The notes beneath the pieces are model-generated. The model saw only the letters and a list, made by a program, of their open reading frames with translations. It was not told the DNA's origin and made no database searches. A program made the position numbers and the translations under genes. From NCBI GenBank assembly GCA_019637645.1, contig JAHBVH010000011.1:62001-126000 (forward strand): a stretch of 64,000 nt of DNA. The letters run 5' to 3'. Positions 1 to 8,734 of the stretch are shown here, piece after piece (position 1 is the first letter of the stretch; every line of letters starts with the position of its first letter). This stretch comes from Caldilineaceae bacterium (GTDB taxonomy: Bacteria; Chloroflexota; Anaerolineae; Caldilineales; Caldilineaceae).

Positions 1-640
1 CAACCGCGGCCCCGCAACGTCGCTCCGGGATATTCAGTTGGCGATCCAGACCGAAATTCCGCTCGTCAAGCAGCATCTTTCTGACACGGTGTGGGCCATT
101 GCGGGGCAAGGGGTCCAAGCCGAGCGCTATAACCGTTTGACGGGGGAACGCCAACCCCTGACGCTACGTCCTTCGCAGGCCAAGACCATTGCCCACGGCT
201 TTGCCATGATCGCCCGCTTCTTTCCTAGCGCCCGCGAGGTGTTGGCCGACATTGATGAGGAGATTGTGCGTGGGGCATTGGGGCCGGTGCAGCCAGGGAA
301 AACCCATTGTTTCGAGGATCAATATATCTGCACCGGCGGTCAGCTCTATGAGCTGATGGCGGGCCATGATCGCTTTGTGGCAGACCTTCGCCCAGTGTTG
401 GAACAGGTTTTGGCTGCGCGCGGGTTGGCGTTGGGCATCTGCTGTCACCCCTACGATCTCTGCACCGAGTTGATCGCCCGGGAATTAGGCGTCATTATCA
501 CCGACGAACGGGGCGGCCCTCTCAACGCGCCTTTGACGGTGGAGGCCGATGTGGGATGGGTGGGCTATGCCAATGCCGCGATCCAACAACAGATCGAACC
601 CTTGCTCCAACAAGCCTTGCGCCGCCGCCAACTCCTGTAA
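1..640 (+). CDS. Inositol monophosphatase-like protein, 3' part (5' end outside window)
   Basis: The reading frame is open from base 2, so the gene begins before the window; about 212 C-terminal residues are visible and the TTG at 38 is probably internal. The segment with [15 protein letters not shown] followed by DERGGPL resembles the C-terminal half of the inositol monophosphatase/FBPase fold, where the usual motif is WD-x-AA...EAGG-x-x-D-x-x-G. The preceding [14 protein letters not shown] matches the position of the family's substrate-pocket strand. The N-terminal metal-binding motifs are not in view, so activity cannot be judged. It lies 107 bases before the L-arabinokinase-like gene on the same strand, so a role in sugar phosphate metabolism is plausible. 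I recognise the family from sequence pattern only. Confidence 0.55.
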   Translation, partial: NRGPATSLRDIQLAIQTEIPLVKQHLSDTVWAIAGQGVQAERYNRLTGERQPLTLRPSQAKTIAHGFAMIARFFPSAREVLADIDEEIVRGALGPVQPGKTHCFEDQYICTGGQLYELMAGHDRFVADLRPVLEQVLAARGLALGICCHPYDLCTELIARELGVIITDERGGPLNAPLTVEADVGWVGYANAAIQQQIEPLLQQALRRRQLL

Positions 641-746
641 ACGGGCGTGGACAAAGCCTGACAGGTTTCTAGGAACATCAACCATCACCCTATTCTATCG
701 ACCCAAGCCCCGCCGACACCGGGTTGGATTCATGAGGAGTCGTGTT

Positions 747-2171
747 ATGTATCAAATTCGCCAAGGCTCGCCCCATCGGTTGGCCGATGTCCAAGCTTTT
801 CTGGCGCAGCTCAACCAACTGGAAAACCACCCGCTGGCTGCGGCACGTACCCTCTTTGACCCGACCCAGGCGCTAGTCGTCACACGGGCACCGGGCCGGT
901 TGGATGTCATGGGGGGCATTGCCGACTATTCTGGCGCGCTGGTGCTCCAACTCCCGTTACAGGAAGCGACGTTGGTGGCCTTACAACGGGGGGCAGAGCC
1001 AACCTTGCAGCTGATCAGCGTGGGCAGTGACCGTAGCACCGATCATGCGCTGTTTCAGATGCCATTGGCGGATCTAGCGGAGAGCGGGCAGCCCCTTGCC
1101 TATGCCACGGCCCAGCAATACTTCAAGCAGAACGCAGCAACGGCTTGGGCAGCTTATGCCGCGGGCGCGTTTCTGGTGTTGATGCGTGAGCGCGGCGCGC
1201 AATTTGCGGGTGGGGCGCGCCTGCTCATCCATTCCAACGTGCCCGAAGGAAAAGGCGTCAGCTCGTCAGCGGCGCTTGAGGTGGCAGTCATGGCAGCCAT
1301 TGCCGCGGCCTATGCCATTCCCTTGGCAGGCCGCGAATTAGCGATCCTCTGTCAGATGGTCGAGAATTTGGTGGTGGGCGCGCCCTGTGGGGTGATGGAC
1401 CAAATGACCGCGGCGTGTGGTGAAGCCCATCAATTGCTGGCCTTGCTCTGCCAACCAGCCGAGATCCAAGGGCTGGTCACGATCCCAGCAGAACTGGCCG
1501 TTTGGGGCATCGATTCGGGCATTCGCCATGCCGTTTCCGGGGCCGATTATGGTTCGGTGCGGGTGGGCGCGTTTATGGGCTATCGCATTTTACAGGAGTT
1601 GGCAGGGCATGATTGGGATGGCTATCTTGCCAATCTAACGCCCTCGCGCTTTGAGCAAACCTATGCGGCCCAGTTGCCCTGGCAAATGACCGGGGCCGAC
1701 TTTCTCGCCCGCTATGGCAACACAACCGATACCGTGACCATGGTTGATCCACAGCGGACTTATGCCGTTCGCCAGCCCACGGCGCACCCCATCTATGAAC
1801 ATTTTCGGGTGCGCACCTTTGCCAATCTGCTCCAAGGGAATGCGCTGACCAATGCCCCGCAACTAGGCGAACTGATGTATCAGAGCCATGCCAGCTATTC
1901 GGCCTGTGGTTTGGGCTCGGATGGGACCGATCAGCTGGTGCATTTGGCACGCCAAGCCGGTCCCCAACAAGGGATCTACGGGGCCAAGATCACCGGGGGC
2001 GGGAGTGGCGGTACGGTCGCCATCCTTGGGCGGGCCGATGCCGACGCTACTGTCACGGCGCTGGCCGCGGCTTATGCCACCGCCACGGGCCACCAGCCAG
2101 TGATCTTCCGCGGTTCATCGTTAGGCGCAACGGCCTTTGGAGCCTTGCATCTAATGCCAGACCAGGAATAG
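747..2171 (+). CDS. L-arabinokinase-like GHMP sugar kinase (plant ARA1 C-terminal type)
   Basis: 474 residues. The three GHMP motifs are present: [16 protein letters not shown] at residues 48-63, the phosphate-binding loop [14 protein letters not shown] near 166-179, and [12 protein letters not shown] near 413-424. The first motif has [11 protein letters not shown] where galactokinases have NLIGEHTDYNGG; this variant is a signature of plant L-arabinokinase ARA1, as are [21 protein letters not shown] and [12 protein letters not shown]. Plant ARA1 carries an extra N-terminal glycosyltransferase-like half that is absent here. The predicted reaction is L-arabinose + ATP to L-arabinose 1-phosphate. 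The start at 747 is chosen because GAGGAG lies 8 bases upstream; a long in-frame extension to 549 overlaps the preceding gene and is unlikely to be translated. L-arabinose is inferred from motif likeness; galactose or another pentose remains possible. Confidence 0.85.
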   Translation: MYQIRQGSPHRLADVQAFLAQLNQLENHPLAAARTLFDPTQALVVTRAPGRLDVMGGIADYSGALVLQLPLQEATLVALQRGAEPTLQLISVGSDRSTDHALFQMPLADLAESGQPLAYATAQQYFKQNAATAWAAYAAGAFLVLMRERGAQFAGGARLLIHSNVPEGKGVSSSAALEVAVMAAIAAAYAIPLAGRELAILCQMVENLVVGAPCGVMDQMTAACGEAHQLLALLCQPAEIQGLVTIPAELAVWGIDSGIRHAVSGADYGSVRVGAFMGYRILQELAGHDWDGYLANLTPSRFEQTYAAQLPWQMTGADFLARYGNTTDTVTMVDPQRTYAVRQPTAHPIYEHFRVRTFANLLQGNALTNAPQLGELMYQSHASYSACGLGSDGTDQLVHLARQAGPQQGIYGAKITGGGSGGTVAILGRADADATVTALAAAYATATGHQPVIFRGSSLGATAFGALHLMPDQE

Positions 2172-2191
2172 CTATTCACTGATTCTACCCA

Positions 2192-2255
2192 TTGGGGCCG
2201 CGGATAAACGCAGATGCACGCGGATTGATTTCTTATCCGCGTGCATCTGCCCCAA
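2192..2255. terminator. Perfect 16-bp hairpin after the ARA1-like gene
   Basis: Arms at 2210-2225 and 2235-2250 are exact reverse complements around a 9-base loop, with outer TTGGGG/CCCCAA pairing at 2192-2197 and 2250-2255. It lies between convergent genes. A short T5 run follows about 8 bases after the outer arm, so termination is likely but this is not a textbook U-tract. Confidence 0.5.
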
Positions 2256-2309
2256 CTTGCATTTTTATCGAAAGGGTAACTGTTTTCGCCACGGAAAGCT
2301 TTGCGGGGA

Positions 2310-2783
2310 CTATTCAATCGCTTCTAGAAAGGTGATGAATTGCAGCAGTGCTTCCTTCACCGTTATATAGCAACCGGGCAAATCGGTTATCAGCTCTTGT
2401 AGGCGAGATGGGCGTAAGTTGAACGTATAAATATTACGCACAAGATGGCGGAAGCCACGATATTCATCAAGACAGCGCCGAGCGGCAAGATTGATCACAG
2501 CAGGGCGAATGGTGCTTACTTCATCAGCCATTTGTAGCAGCAGATCACGATGCCATTCAGCGCTAGTTGGCATTGAACGGTCAACTGTCCGGGCTATATC
2601 CTCGAAGATTCGTTCAACACCACTATAAAAGCCATGGAGGTTCAGGGCAACGCCATCCAGGTAGCCATCATCATTTGTCTTTTGATATTGTTGAAACAAG
2701 CTTTCTGCACGTGCCGTCACGCGATCAAGATCGAGGAGAATTTGGCGAATGCGTGTGGCCAGGGCAGCGTATTCGGCGATCAT
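2310..2783 (-). CDS. HepT-like HEPN protein (toxin of an MntA/HepT-type pair)
   Basis: 157 residues, predicted all-alpha. The C-terminal block YRGFRHLVRNIYTFNL (about residues 108-123) matches the conserved Arg/His/Tyr region of HEPN ribonuclease-toxin-like proteins that pair with MNT nucleotidyltransferases. The gene starts four bases inside the end of the upstream MNT gene (ATGA overlap), the usual arrangement for the pair. Family knowledge: HEPN partners are RNases, and the MNT partner neutralises them by adding AMP to a tyrosine near the HEPN motif. Here the Arg-to-His spacing (R-GFR-H) is shorter than the classical R-x4-6-H, so toxicity is not certain. Confidence 0.7.
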   Translation of the reverse strand: MIAEYAALATRIRQILLDLDRVTARAESLFQQYQKTNDDGYLDGVALNLHGFYSGVERIFEDIARTVDRSMPTSAEWHRDLLLQMADEVSTIRPAVINLAARRCLDEYRGFRHLVRNIYTFNLRPSRLQELITDLPGCYITVKEALLQFITFLEAIE

Positions 2784-3148
2784 AGCGGCATACTTTCTTG
2801 GATGATGGTTTGTTGAAGTGGCAGGGAGACATCTTCAACACGGACGAGATCAATGGCAAATTCTGAGCTAATCGCTTGTAACTCACCAACGGCCCGGTAA
2901 TAGTCATGCTCATTCATTCCCCACACCGCAAGGTCAATATCAGAACGAGTATGAAAACGGGCTGGATGAACGACCGAGCCAAATACAGCAACTTGGGCAA
3001 CGCTATAGTGTGTTTGCAAAAAAGTCGCTGCTTGTTGCGCCACTAACTTGGCGCGCGCCAGCTGTTCAGCTATCTGCTTTCCCGCTAGCCGTTGACGTGC
3101 GTAGGCCGTAGCCCGATATTGGGCGAACTTTTCTTGAGATGCGGTCAT
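2780..3148 (-). CDS. MntA-like minimal nucleotidyltransferase (antitoxin partner)
   Basis: 122 residues from the ATG at 3148; a GTG at 3181 would add 11 residues but has no better ribosome site. The nucleotidyltransferase motif is GS at about residues 60-61 followed by SDIDLAVW, giving GS-x11-D-x-D, one residue longer than the common GS-x10-D-x-D spacing. A third acidic residue is likely in FAIDLVRVED near residue 105. The gene overlaps the HEPN gene by four bases. Family role: AMPylating antitoxin that silences the HEPN toxin. The N-terminal half (TASQEKFAQYRATAYARQR) is helical and commoner in this HepT-associated MNT branch than in DNA polymerase beta-like enzymes. Confidence 0.75.
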   Translation of the reverse strand: MTASQEKFAQYRATAYARQRLAGKQIAEQLARAKLVAQQAATFLQTHYSVAQVAVFGSVVHPARFHTRSDIDLAVWGMNEHDYYRAVGELQAISSEFAIDLVRVEDVSLPLQQTIIQESMPL

Positions 3149-3223
3149 TATTCTTATTGACAACCCATTGAAGAAGCGCACCCCAGACGAGAAGTGCGGT
3201 GCAACTTTGAAAGGGGTTATAGA

Positions 3224-4330
3224 TTAGGTTATAGCAGAGCGATAGAGAACTTGCAACTTTTGCATGAGCTGCGGTTGGGCCGTGACATCGGTACAATCGA
3301 CCAGCTGATCAACACCGCCAATGTCGCTGGCGAGTTGTTGCAGAAATTCGTCGCGAATGGCTTGACGAGTGGCGTCCACAAAGCGATCAGCAAAGATGAC
3401 CTTGTACGGGCGGTTGAAATAGTCGGTGATCGTCGGCGCGACGCGTGCGGTAATGCCAAGTGCGTTGTGCATTTCCGCCAAGAGCACATAGGCTTCACAC
3501 AGCGGCTCTTGGCGCGCCGGCCAAGGATTCGTGTCGAGCAGACGGTTGAGGAGTGGTGTGAGGGTTGGCCCACAAGCAAGGCGGGCAAAGGCCGTGCCAA
3601 ACCACTTGCTATAGGGGGCGTAGCGCCGTTCCAGCAAAAACGCCAGGCGCATTAGGTCGCGCGCCAAGCGGGCCGCCACCAGGTGGGAACCGAGTTCATC
3701 GCCCACATCGCCACAGCGCCCCATAAAGGCTTCTTCCTGCGCAATCCGCTTCCACTGGGCAGCAATCCGATAGAGCCAGAGATCATGCGGATAGTAGGCA
3801 AATTTAGCCCGCAACTCGAGCAATTCAGCGAGCCCATCGTAGTAGACCTGACCAGCCGTCACCTCTAGCAGCTTTTGTTCGCCCAGGACCAACCAATCCA
3901 CGCCATTGAGCGGCGCATAAGGGTCACGCGCCAGATAGCGCTGAAAGAAAGCCGGAATGGTTGTAATTTCGATCAGATGGTGGACGATGGTTTGGCCGTC
4001 CTCCATGCGCTGTACGCCCCCATCGGCCAAATCGGGTTCACTAAAGTTGACCGGATAGCCCAGGAAGGTACTAGGCAAGTGTTGGCGCAGCGCTTGGTCA
4101 ACCGCAGCCCGGTAACGATCATGATCCGGTGGGGATAAAAAGAGCTGAAAGCGTGGCCCCCAATTATGGTCTGTGGACATGGCGGTGTCATAGCCTAGCA
4201 CATCCGAACCATAGCCCATGAGCGCAGCCGAGTGCGCAAGGTTGGGAAACTCGCGATCAAGGAGGGTACGAACAATTTCGGTATAAAACTGTTGATTAAG
4301 CTGTAAACCGGGAATAAACGGCGGTGTCAT
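3224..4330 (-). CDS. DUF4037 domain-containing protein
   Basis: 368 residues. The N-terminal third reads PFIPGLQLNQQFY ... GYGSDVLGYDTAMSTDHNWGP; a GSD-x-LG-x-D ... S-x-DH-x-WGPR pattern is diagnostic of DUF4037, a nucleotidyltransferase-fold family of unknown substrate. The rest is helical and rich in Trp and Tyr (KWFGTAFARLACGPTLTPLL, a region conserved in the family). It lies 33 bases downstream of the sugar-phosphate nucleotidyltransferase on the same strand, so it is probably co-transcribed with the galacturonokinase-like cluster. Its role in that cluster is unknown; a nucleotidyl transfer to a small molecule or protein is possible. Family call firm, function open. Confidence 0.8.
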   Translation of the reverse strand: MTPPFIPGLQLNQQFYTEIVRTLLDREFPNLAHSAALMGYGSDVLGYDTAMSTDHNWGPRFQLFLSPPDHDRYRAAVDQALRQHLPSTFLGYPVNFSEPDLADGGVQRMEDGQTIVHHLIEITTIPAFFQRYLARDPYAPLNGVDWLVLGEQKLLEVTAGQVYYDGLAELLELRAKFAYYPHDLWLYRIAAQWKRIAQEEAFMGRCGDVGDELGSHLVAARLARDLMRLAFLLERRYAPYSKWFGTAFARLACGPTLTPLLNRLLDTNPWPARQEPLCEAYVLLAEMHNALGITARVAPTITDYFNRPYKVIFADRFVDATRQAIRDEFLQQLASDIGGVDQLVDCTDVTAQPQLMQKLQVLYRSAIT

Positions 4331-4363
4331 CTTCGTTTTCCTATGATGGTAGAGTTGAGTTCG

Positions 4364-5326
4364 CTATGCCCCCTGCATGACGACCGCACCAGCCACCACG
4401 GTCCCCGCGGCGACGACCGCATTGCGTAACAGAATGGCGTTTTCGATCCGCGCGCCGCTCCCAATCCGGCAACCGGCTTCGAGGTAGACATGGGGGCCGA
4501 TCACACAGGCCGTTTCCAGCACACAATCGGCGTCGATCCGCACCGGTGGAATGAGCTGTACGCCAGCATGCATGCCATGCAGCGGTGCCGCTTCTAAAGC
4601 CAAGTAGTGGCGATTCAGCTCAAGCAGATCCTGGACATTGGTCAGCTGCCAACGCACATCGGTCAGCACTCCCGTTACCCGGCCCGTATGCTCAATCAGC
4701 AGTTGGATCGCGTCCTGCAATTCATATTCCCCCCGCGGCGATGGTTGCACCGCGGGCAAGTAATCCAGCAACTTGGCCGAAAAGACATAGAGCGGCAGGC
4801 TCGAAACATTGGAAGGCGCTTCAGCCGGTTGAGGTTTCTCCACAATCCGCCGGATCAAGCGTTGGGTTGCGTCCGCCCATTCCACAATGCCGGTGCTCGC
4901 CGCATAGGCAATGTCAATCTCCATAAGACTGAGAGTGGCCGTTGCTTGCGCTTGGCGATGGTGGGCGATGAGCGCGGCCAGATGCGCTGGCGGCACCAAG
5001 TTGTCGCAAGCCGACATCACAAAATCACCCCGCAAGTGGGGTGCGACCAACCCCAAGGCATGGGCCATGCCCAGCCGTTCGTGTTGCACCACAAAGATCA
5101 CGTTGACGCCCGGCGGCGTATGGGCTTCAAAATAGGGTACAATCGCGTCATCATCGGGGCTGACCAAGAGAATAATCTCCTGGATGCCATTTTGTACCAG
5201 CAGATCAAAGACCCGCGCCACAATCGGCTTCCCCGCTACCGGGGCCATCGCTTTGGTCCGCGCCGGGGTGACCGGTTGCAGCCGCTTGCCTTTGCCAGCA
5301 GCCAGAATTACACCTTGTATACTCAT
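4364..5326 (-). CDS. Sugar-phosphate nucleotidyltransferase with C-terminal left-handed beta-helix
   Basis: 320 residues. The N terminus ILAAGKGKRLQPVTPARTKA (about 6-25) is the nucleotide-binding signature G-x-G-x-R of NTP-transferases, with SACDNLV near residue 105 for metal binding and IVEKPQP near 170. After about residue 240 hexapeptide-like repeats (VRIDADCVLETACVIGPHVY, then IGSGARIENAILL) form a short left-handed beta-helix. The family couples sugar 1-phosphates to UTP or dTTP. ATG at 5326 shares its A with the TAA stop of the upstream membrane gene (TAATG), so translation is coupled. Being in line with the galacturonokinase-like gene, it is the obvious candidate to convert the kinase product to a nucleotide sugar. 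Substrate is inference. Confidence 0.8.
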   Translation of the reverse strand: MSIQGVILAAGKGKRLQPVTPARTKAMAPVAGKPIVARVFDLLVQNGIQEIILLVSPDDDAIVPYFEAHTPPGVNVIFVVQHERLGMAHALGLVAPHLRGDFVMSACDNLVPPAHLAALIAHHRQAQATATLSLMEIDIAYAASTGIVEWADATQRLIRRIVEKPQPAEAPSNVSSLPLYVFSAKLLDYLPAVQPSPRGEYELQDAIQLLIEHTGRVTGVLTDVRWQLTNVQDLLELNRHYLALEAAPLHGMHAGVQLIPPVRIDADCVLETACVIGPHVYLEAGCRIGSGARIENAILLRNAVVAAGTVVAGAVVMQGA

Positions 5327-6090
5327 TATTTTGCTACCAGAAGTACATCTTCGCGAGAATAGAGATAAGAAGCCACCATTGCGACCCACTTGCCATCGGG
5401 AGAACGTACCCCCGGCTTGGGCACATAGAGGCTGCGCAAGTCGCTATGGGATGGTCGCGTAGCAAAGGCTTGGACGGTTTCCCAGGTTTCTGTTTGAGAC
5501 AGGGAATCTTGCATTAGGGTGGGCAGCGCTCCGGTATAGAGTTCAGGGCGCGCCATTTCTCCAGCCGTGAATTGCCAAATGTGCCCTTGCTCTGTGCCAC
5601 AATCAGCCCGATAGAAAAGCGAAGTCGCCTGCCAACCCAGCACTTGATAGGTGCAGACTTTCTGTTCGCCCATTGCCTGTGCCCGCGCCAGCCCGCGTAA
5701 CCAAGGGAAGGGTTCTGTAACCACCACCATTTGATAGCCTTGCGCTGGCTGCACAGCCGGAACATAAGGCGCGAAGACAAACCAAAGCAGTGCGCCCATG
5801 ACACTCCCTACGAACAGACGCTGCCACCAAGAGGGCCGTTCATAGAACAGTGCAACCAGTGATAACCCGACCATTGTCACAATCATCAGGAGATACCCCA
5901 AGGATTGGCCAAGAAGCAGCCAACTCACGAGAAAATTCCAGATCCCCGCTGGAACCAGCAATTGGGGGAGCAGCCAACCAGTCAGCCGCGCGAGAGGCCA
6001 AGCACCAAAGATAAGCAAGCCCATGATGAGCACCAGCCTTGTCGCCGTGGTTTTGGAGACGATTGGGCTTGAATAGAATTGACTACTCAT
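5326..6090 (-). CDS. Membrane protein of unknown function, Tat/Sec-independent multi-pass N-terminal half
   Basis: 254 residues. I do not recognise a family. Three to four hydrophobic segments lie within residues 15-110 (LVLIMGLLIFGAWPLARL; IWNFLVSWLLLGQSLGYLLM; FVGSVMGALLWFVFAPYV), followed by a soluble C-terminal region of about 130 residues with two Cys (VCTYQVLGW and YRADCGTEQ) and PGVRSPDGKWVAMVASYLY, which looks like a single beta-propeller-type blade (x-SPDGKWVA). The start at 6090 is set by GAGGAGG seven bases upstream; an in-frame ATG 15 bases earlier overlaps that site. It sits between the galacturonokinase-like and nucleotidyltransferase genes and ends in a TAATG overlap with the latter. 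The two Cys suggest the C-terminal part is outside the membrane. Confidence 0.6.
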   Translation of the reverse strand: MSSQFYSSPIVSKTTATRLVLIMGLLIFGAWPLARLTGWLLPQLLVPAGIWNFLVSWLLLGQSLGYLLMIVTMVGLSLVALFYERPSWWQRLFVGSVMGALLWFVFAPYVPAVQPAQGYQMVVVTEPFPWLRGLARAQAMGEQKVCTYQVLGWQATSLFYRADCGTEQGHIWQFTAGEMARPELYTGALPTLMQDSLSQTETWETVQAFATRPSHSDLRSLYVPKPGVRSPDGKWVAMVASYLYSREDVLLVAK

Positions 6091-6168
6091 GATTTTCCTC
6101 CTCATACAATAGGACTACCGCAAGCGACAAGGACCTTAATCTGCATCGCTCCGTGTCCTAGCTTTCTA

Positions 6169-7410
6169 TTAGGTGTTCGCTTTCGTCAAAACTTCTGCTC
6201 CATCCGCCGGTTGGCATAGATGGATGCTGTAGCGTTCGGCAATATCAGGATGGGCTTGCGGGTAACGGCGATGGACGGTGTCGGCAATCGATTCACTCGC
6301 CGCGGGATCGACCAACGCTAGACAACTGCCCCGGAAACCCGCACCGCTGAAGCGGACGCCATAGACACCGGGCGTATCGCGCAAGATTTCATAGAGGGTG
6401 ATCAGTTGCGGGCAACCACTCTCATAATTTTTGATCGAACTTTCGCCAGACTGGTTGATCAACGCGCCAAAGCGGGCCAGATCACCATCGCGCCAAGCCC
6501 CAATTCCTTGTTCAACCCGCGCCATCTCCGTGAAAAAGTGGGTGGCGCGTTTGCGCAACGGTTCATCCAGGGCCGCTTGATAATGGGCAAAATGATCCGG
6601 GTCTACATGACGCAGCCGCGGGTCGGCCACCGCGGGTTGACCGGCCAAGCTCAGCAACTGGCGCGCCGCGGCTTGGCATTCGGCCACGCGATTGTTATAG
6701 CCAGTGCCGACGAGCCCTTGGGCCACGCCCGAATAGACCGCCATAATGGCGTAACGATCTGGTGCGATCTGAGCCGGAGCGCGGTCGATCTGCACTGTCT
6801 GGCAGTCAATCACGGTCAAGTGATTGCGGCGGCTGAAGAGGATCGAGGTTTGGTCCAGAATGCCATTGTTGAGGCCAATATACTCATGTTCGGTCCGCGT
6901 CACGAGCCGGATATTTTCATCGGCGGTCATGGGCAGAGCATTAACAGCCTCCAGAGCCAAGAGGTAGGCAATGGTCACCGCGGCGGACGAACTCAACCCA
7001 CCAATGGGCAGATCGCCGCCCAAGATCCCCACCAAGCCCTGCTGGAGTTGATGCTCACGTTGGAGGGCGACTACCGCGCCGCGTAGATAGTTGCCCCAAT
7101 CGCCTTTGGCATAGGGAGGGACAGCCTGGAGCGTAAAATCGGTGGCAGTGGTAAAGTCCAGGCTTTCGACATGGACCTGCCCATCCATGGTTGGGGCAAA
7201 GGCAAAAAGAATCGAGCGATCAACCGCCATGCCCGTCACGCGCCCGAGTTGATGGTCAATGTGCGCGCCCAACGGGGAGATGCGCAAAGGCACCCGCGCC
7301 ACCTGGATCGCCGTCGCGGCTGGATAGCGACGGCGCAAATGCGTAATCAGTTCATCCACACGCGCCGCTTGGGGACGCGCCTGATGAAGAAGCGTAGATG
7401 TTGGTTGCAT
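6169..7410 (-). CDS. Galacturonokinase-like GHMP sugar kinase (plant GalAK type)
   Basis: 413 residues. GHMP motifs: RISPLGAHIDHQ at residues 43-54, GGLSSSAAVTIAYLLALE from about 137, and YGVRFSGAGFRGSC near 350-361. PLGAHIDHQ in place of galactokinase LIGEHTDYN is characteristic of plant galacturonokinase (PLGAHIDHQGG), as are GLNNGILDQTSIL and NYESGCPQLITLYEIL. The predicted reaction is D-galacturonate + ATP to galacturonate 1-phosphate, the first step of pectin-sugar salvage. ATG 7410 is used; a GTG at 7428 is also in frame and neither has a strong ribosome site. The gene heads a minus-strand series with the membrane protein, the nucleotidyltransferase and DUF4037. Plant-likeness is from remembered family motifs, not an alignment. 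Confidence 0.85.
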   Translation of the reverse strand: MQPTSTLLHQARPQAARVDELITHLRRRYPAATAIQVARVPLRISPLGAHIDHQLGRVTGMAVDRSILFAFAPTMDGQVHVESLDFTTATDFTLQAVPPYAKGDWGNYLRGAVVALQREHQLQQGLVGILGGDLPIGGLSSSAAVTIAYLLALEAVNALPMTADENIRLVTRTEHEYIGLNNGILDQTSILFSRRNHLTVIDCQTVQIDRAPAQIAPDRYAIMAVYSGVAQGLVGTGYNNRVAECQAAARQLLSLAGQPAVADPRLRHVDPDHFAHYQAALDEPLRKRATHFFTEMARVEQGIGAWRDGDLARFGALINQSGESSIKNYESGCPQLITLYEILRDTPGVYGVRFSGAGFRGSCLALVDPAASESIADTVHRRYPQAHPDIAERYSIHLCQPADGAEVLTKANT

Positions 7411-7570
7411 AAGTTCACAGTCTATCACGAATTGCGCAACGGTGTGCTTTCAATTTGATCAGGAAATTTCAGCTTCAAAACATCGCGAGCGCGGGTATGG
7501 ATGGTGGGAGCAAAGGTGCGCGCTTGATGCTCGCGATTCGCGGTCAGATGAGGAGTTACAGACTTGTAAC

Positions 7571-7606
7571 AAGCGCGGTCAGGGCTTGGTAAACCCGACC
7601 GCGCTT
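7571..7606. repeat. Intergenic inverted repeat between oxidoreductase and GalAK-like genes
   Basis: AAGCGCGGTC at 7571-7580 pairs exactly with GACCGCGCTT at 7597-7606 around a 16-base centre that itself pairs partly (AGGGCTTGGTAAACCC). No T-run follows on either strand, so this is more like the other intergenic hairpins of the window than a terminator. Confidence 0.55.
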
Positions 7607-7623
7607 CAGTTGTACTGACCAAC

Positions 7624-7661
7624 GGTGTAAGTCCTGCCGATCGACAGGGCAGGCGTACACC
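7624..7661 (-). terminator. Nested hairpin just after the Gfo/Idh/MocA stop codon
   Basis: GGTGTA at 7624-7629 pairs with TACACC at 7656-7661, enclosing CCTGCC at 7633-7638 and GGCAGG at 7648-7653. The stem lies 5 bases beyond the stop codon of the minus-strand oxidoreductase gene. There is no U-tract, so it may protect the 3' end rather than end transcription. Confidence 0.4.
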
Positions 7662-7665
7662 GGAC

Positions 7666-8649
7666 CTACTCCATGGGGTATTTCATCCCCCATTGGGCGC
7701 GAATGGCGTCCATGGTCTCCATGAGTTGGAGCGATTCATCCAGTGGCATCACGGCACTTTCCAGCTTGCCAGCGCGTACACAATTGGCAACTTCGGCAGC
7801 CTCATAGTTATAGCCGTTCCCATCATAGGGCAGCTCGATCTCTTGTGCGCCTTTGCCGGGTTGGGTCAGCGTCAGCTTTTTGGGCACCCAGAAAGGTGGG
7901 TGAATGCGGATCATGCCATCGGTGCCCATGATCACTGCATCGTGCGGTGTGGTTGTGCGCACGGCGGTGTAGAGCGTGGCAAGTTGCCCACCAGGATAGC
8001 CCAGAATAAAAGCTGATTGTTCATCGACACCGGTCTGGCCGAGCTCGGCCAGGGTGGCAATCCGATTGGGGCGCCCCAAGAGCATGGAAGCCAAGGAAAT
8101 GGGATAGATACCCACATCGAGCAAACCACCGCCACCGAGGGCTGGATCAAAGGCGCGGCTGGCCGGGTTAAAGCCCGCGCGGTAACCAAAATCGGCGTTG
8201 ATCATGCGGACTTCCCCAATTGCGCCTTCGTCGATCAAACGCTTGGCCTCAACCACAACCGGCAGGAAACGAGTCCACATGGCTTCCATGAGGAAGAGCT
8301 TGAGCCGCCGCGCTTCGGCAATGATCACGGCGGCTTCAGCAGCATTAATCGTGAATGGTTTTTCACACAATACAGGCTTGCCGTTGCGGAGGCAAAGCAG
8401 CGTGTTCTCTTTGTGCATGGGGTGCGGGGTCGCGACATAGATCGCGTCAACATCGGGGTCGGCAGCCAGCGCTTCGTAGCTGCCATGACAATGAGGAATG
8501 TTATATTGTGCGCCAAATTGTTCCGACTTGGCTTGGCTGCGTGAACCAACCGCAACCAGTTCATGATCGGCCAAGGCTTGGACACCGGTACAAAACTTTT
8601 TGGCAATATTACCCGCGCCCAGGATACCCCAGCGGAATTTGTTGCTCAT
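7666..8649 (-). CDS. Gfo/Idh/MocA family NAD(P)-dependent oxidoreductase
   Basis: 327 residues. Rossmann motif [12 protein letters not shown] at residues 8-19, then the family signature [12 protein letters not shown] near residue 97 (the EKP Lys lies at the active site), [10 protein letters not shown] near 121 and [15 protein letters not shown] near 175, with the Asp and Tyr of the usual D-x-G-x-H/Y catalytic block. This layout matches the dihydrodiol dehydrogenase/1,5-anhydrofructose reductase branch, which reduces or oxidises cyclic sugars or polyols. It is upstream of the GalAK-like gene on the same strand but 255 bases and two hairpins apart, so it may be a separate unit. Substrate unknown. 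Confidence 0.85.
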   Translation of the reverse strand: MSNKFRWGILGAGNIAKKFCTGVQALADHELVAVGSRSQAKSEQFGAQYNIPHCHGSYEALAADPDVDAIYVATPHPMHKENTLLCLRNGKPVLCEKPFTINAAEAAVIIAEARRLKLFLMEAMWTRFLPVVVEAKRLIDEGAIGEVRMINADFGYRAGFNPASRAFDPALGGGGLLDVGIYPISLASMLLGRPNRIATLAELGQTGVDEQSAFILGYPGGQLATLYTAVRTTTPHDAVIMGTDGMIRIHPPFWVPKKLTLTQPGKGAQEIELPYDGNGYNYEAAEVANCVRAGKLESAVMPLDESLQLMETMDAIRAQWGMKYPME

Positions 8650-8734
8650 CAGCGTTCTTTCTATGCTTTATGACTGTTTATCGAGCTGCGCTTGTCGTGT
8701 AAGCAGACCCATGATCCATCAAATGATTAATGAA

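Noticed and set aside
549..746. Upstream start of the arabinokinase-like gene
   Set aside because: It overlaps the previous gene in another frame and has no ribosome site, whereas GAGGAG precedes the ATG at 747.
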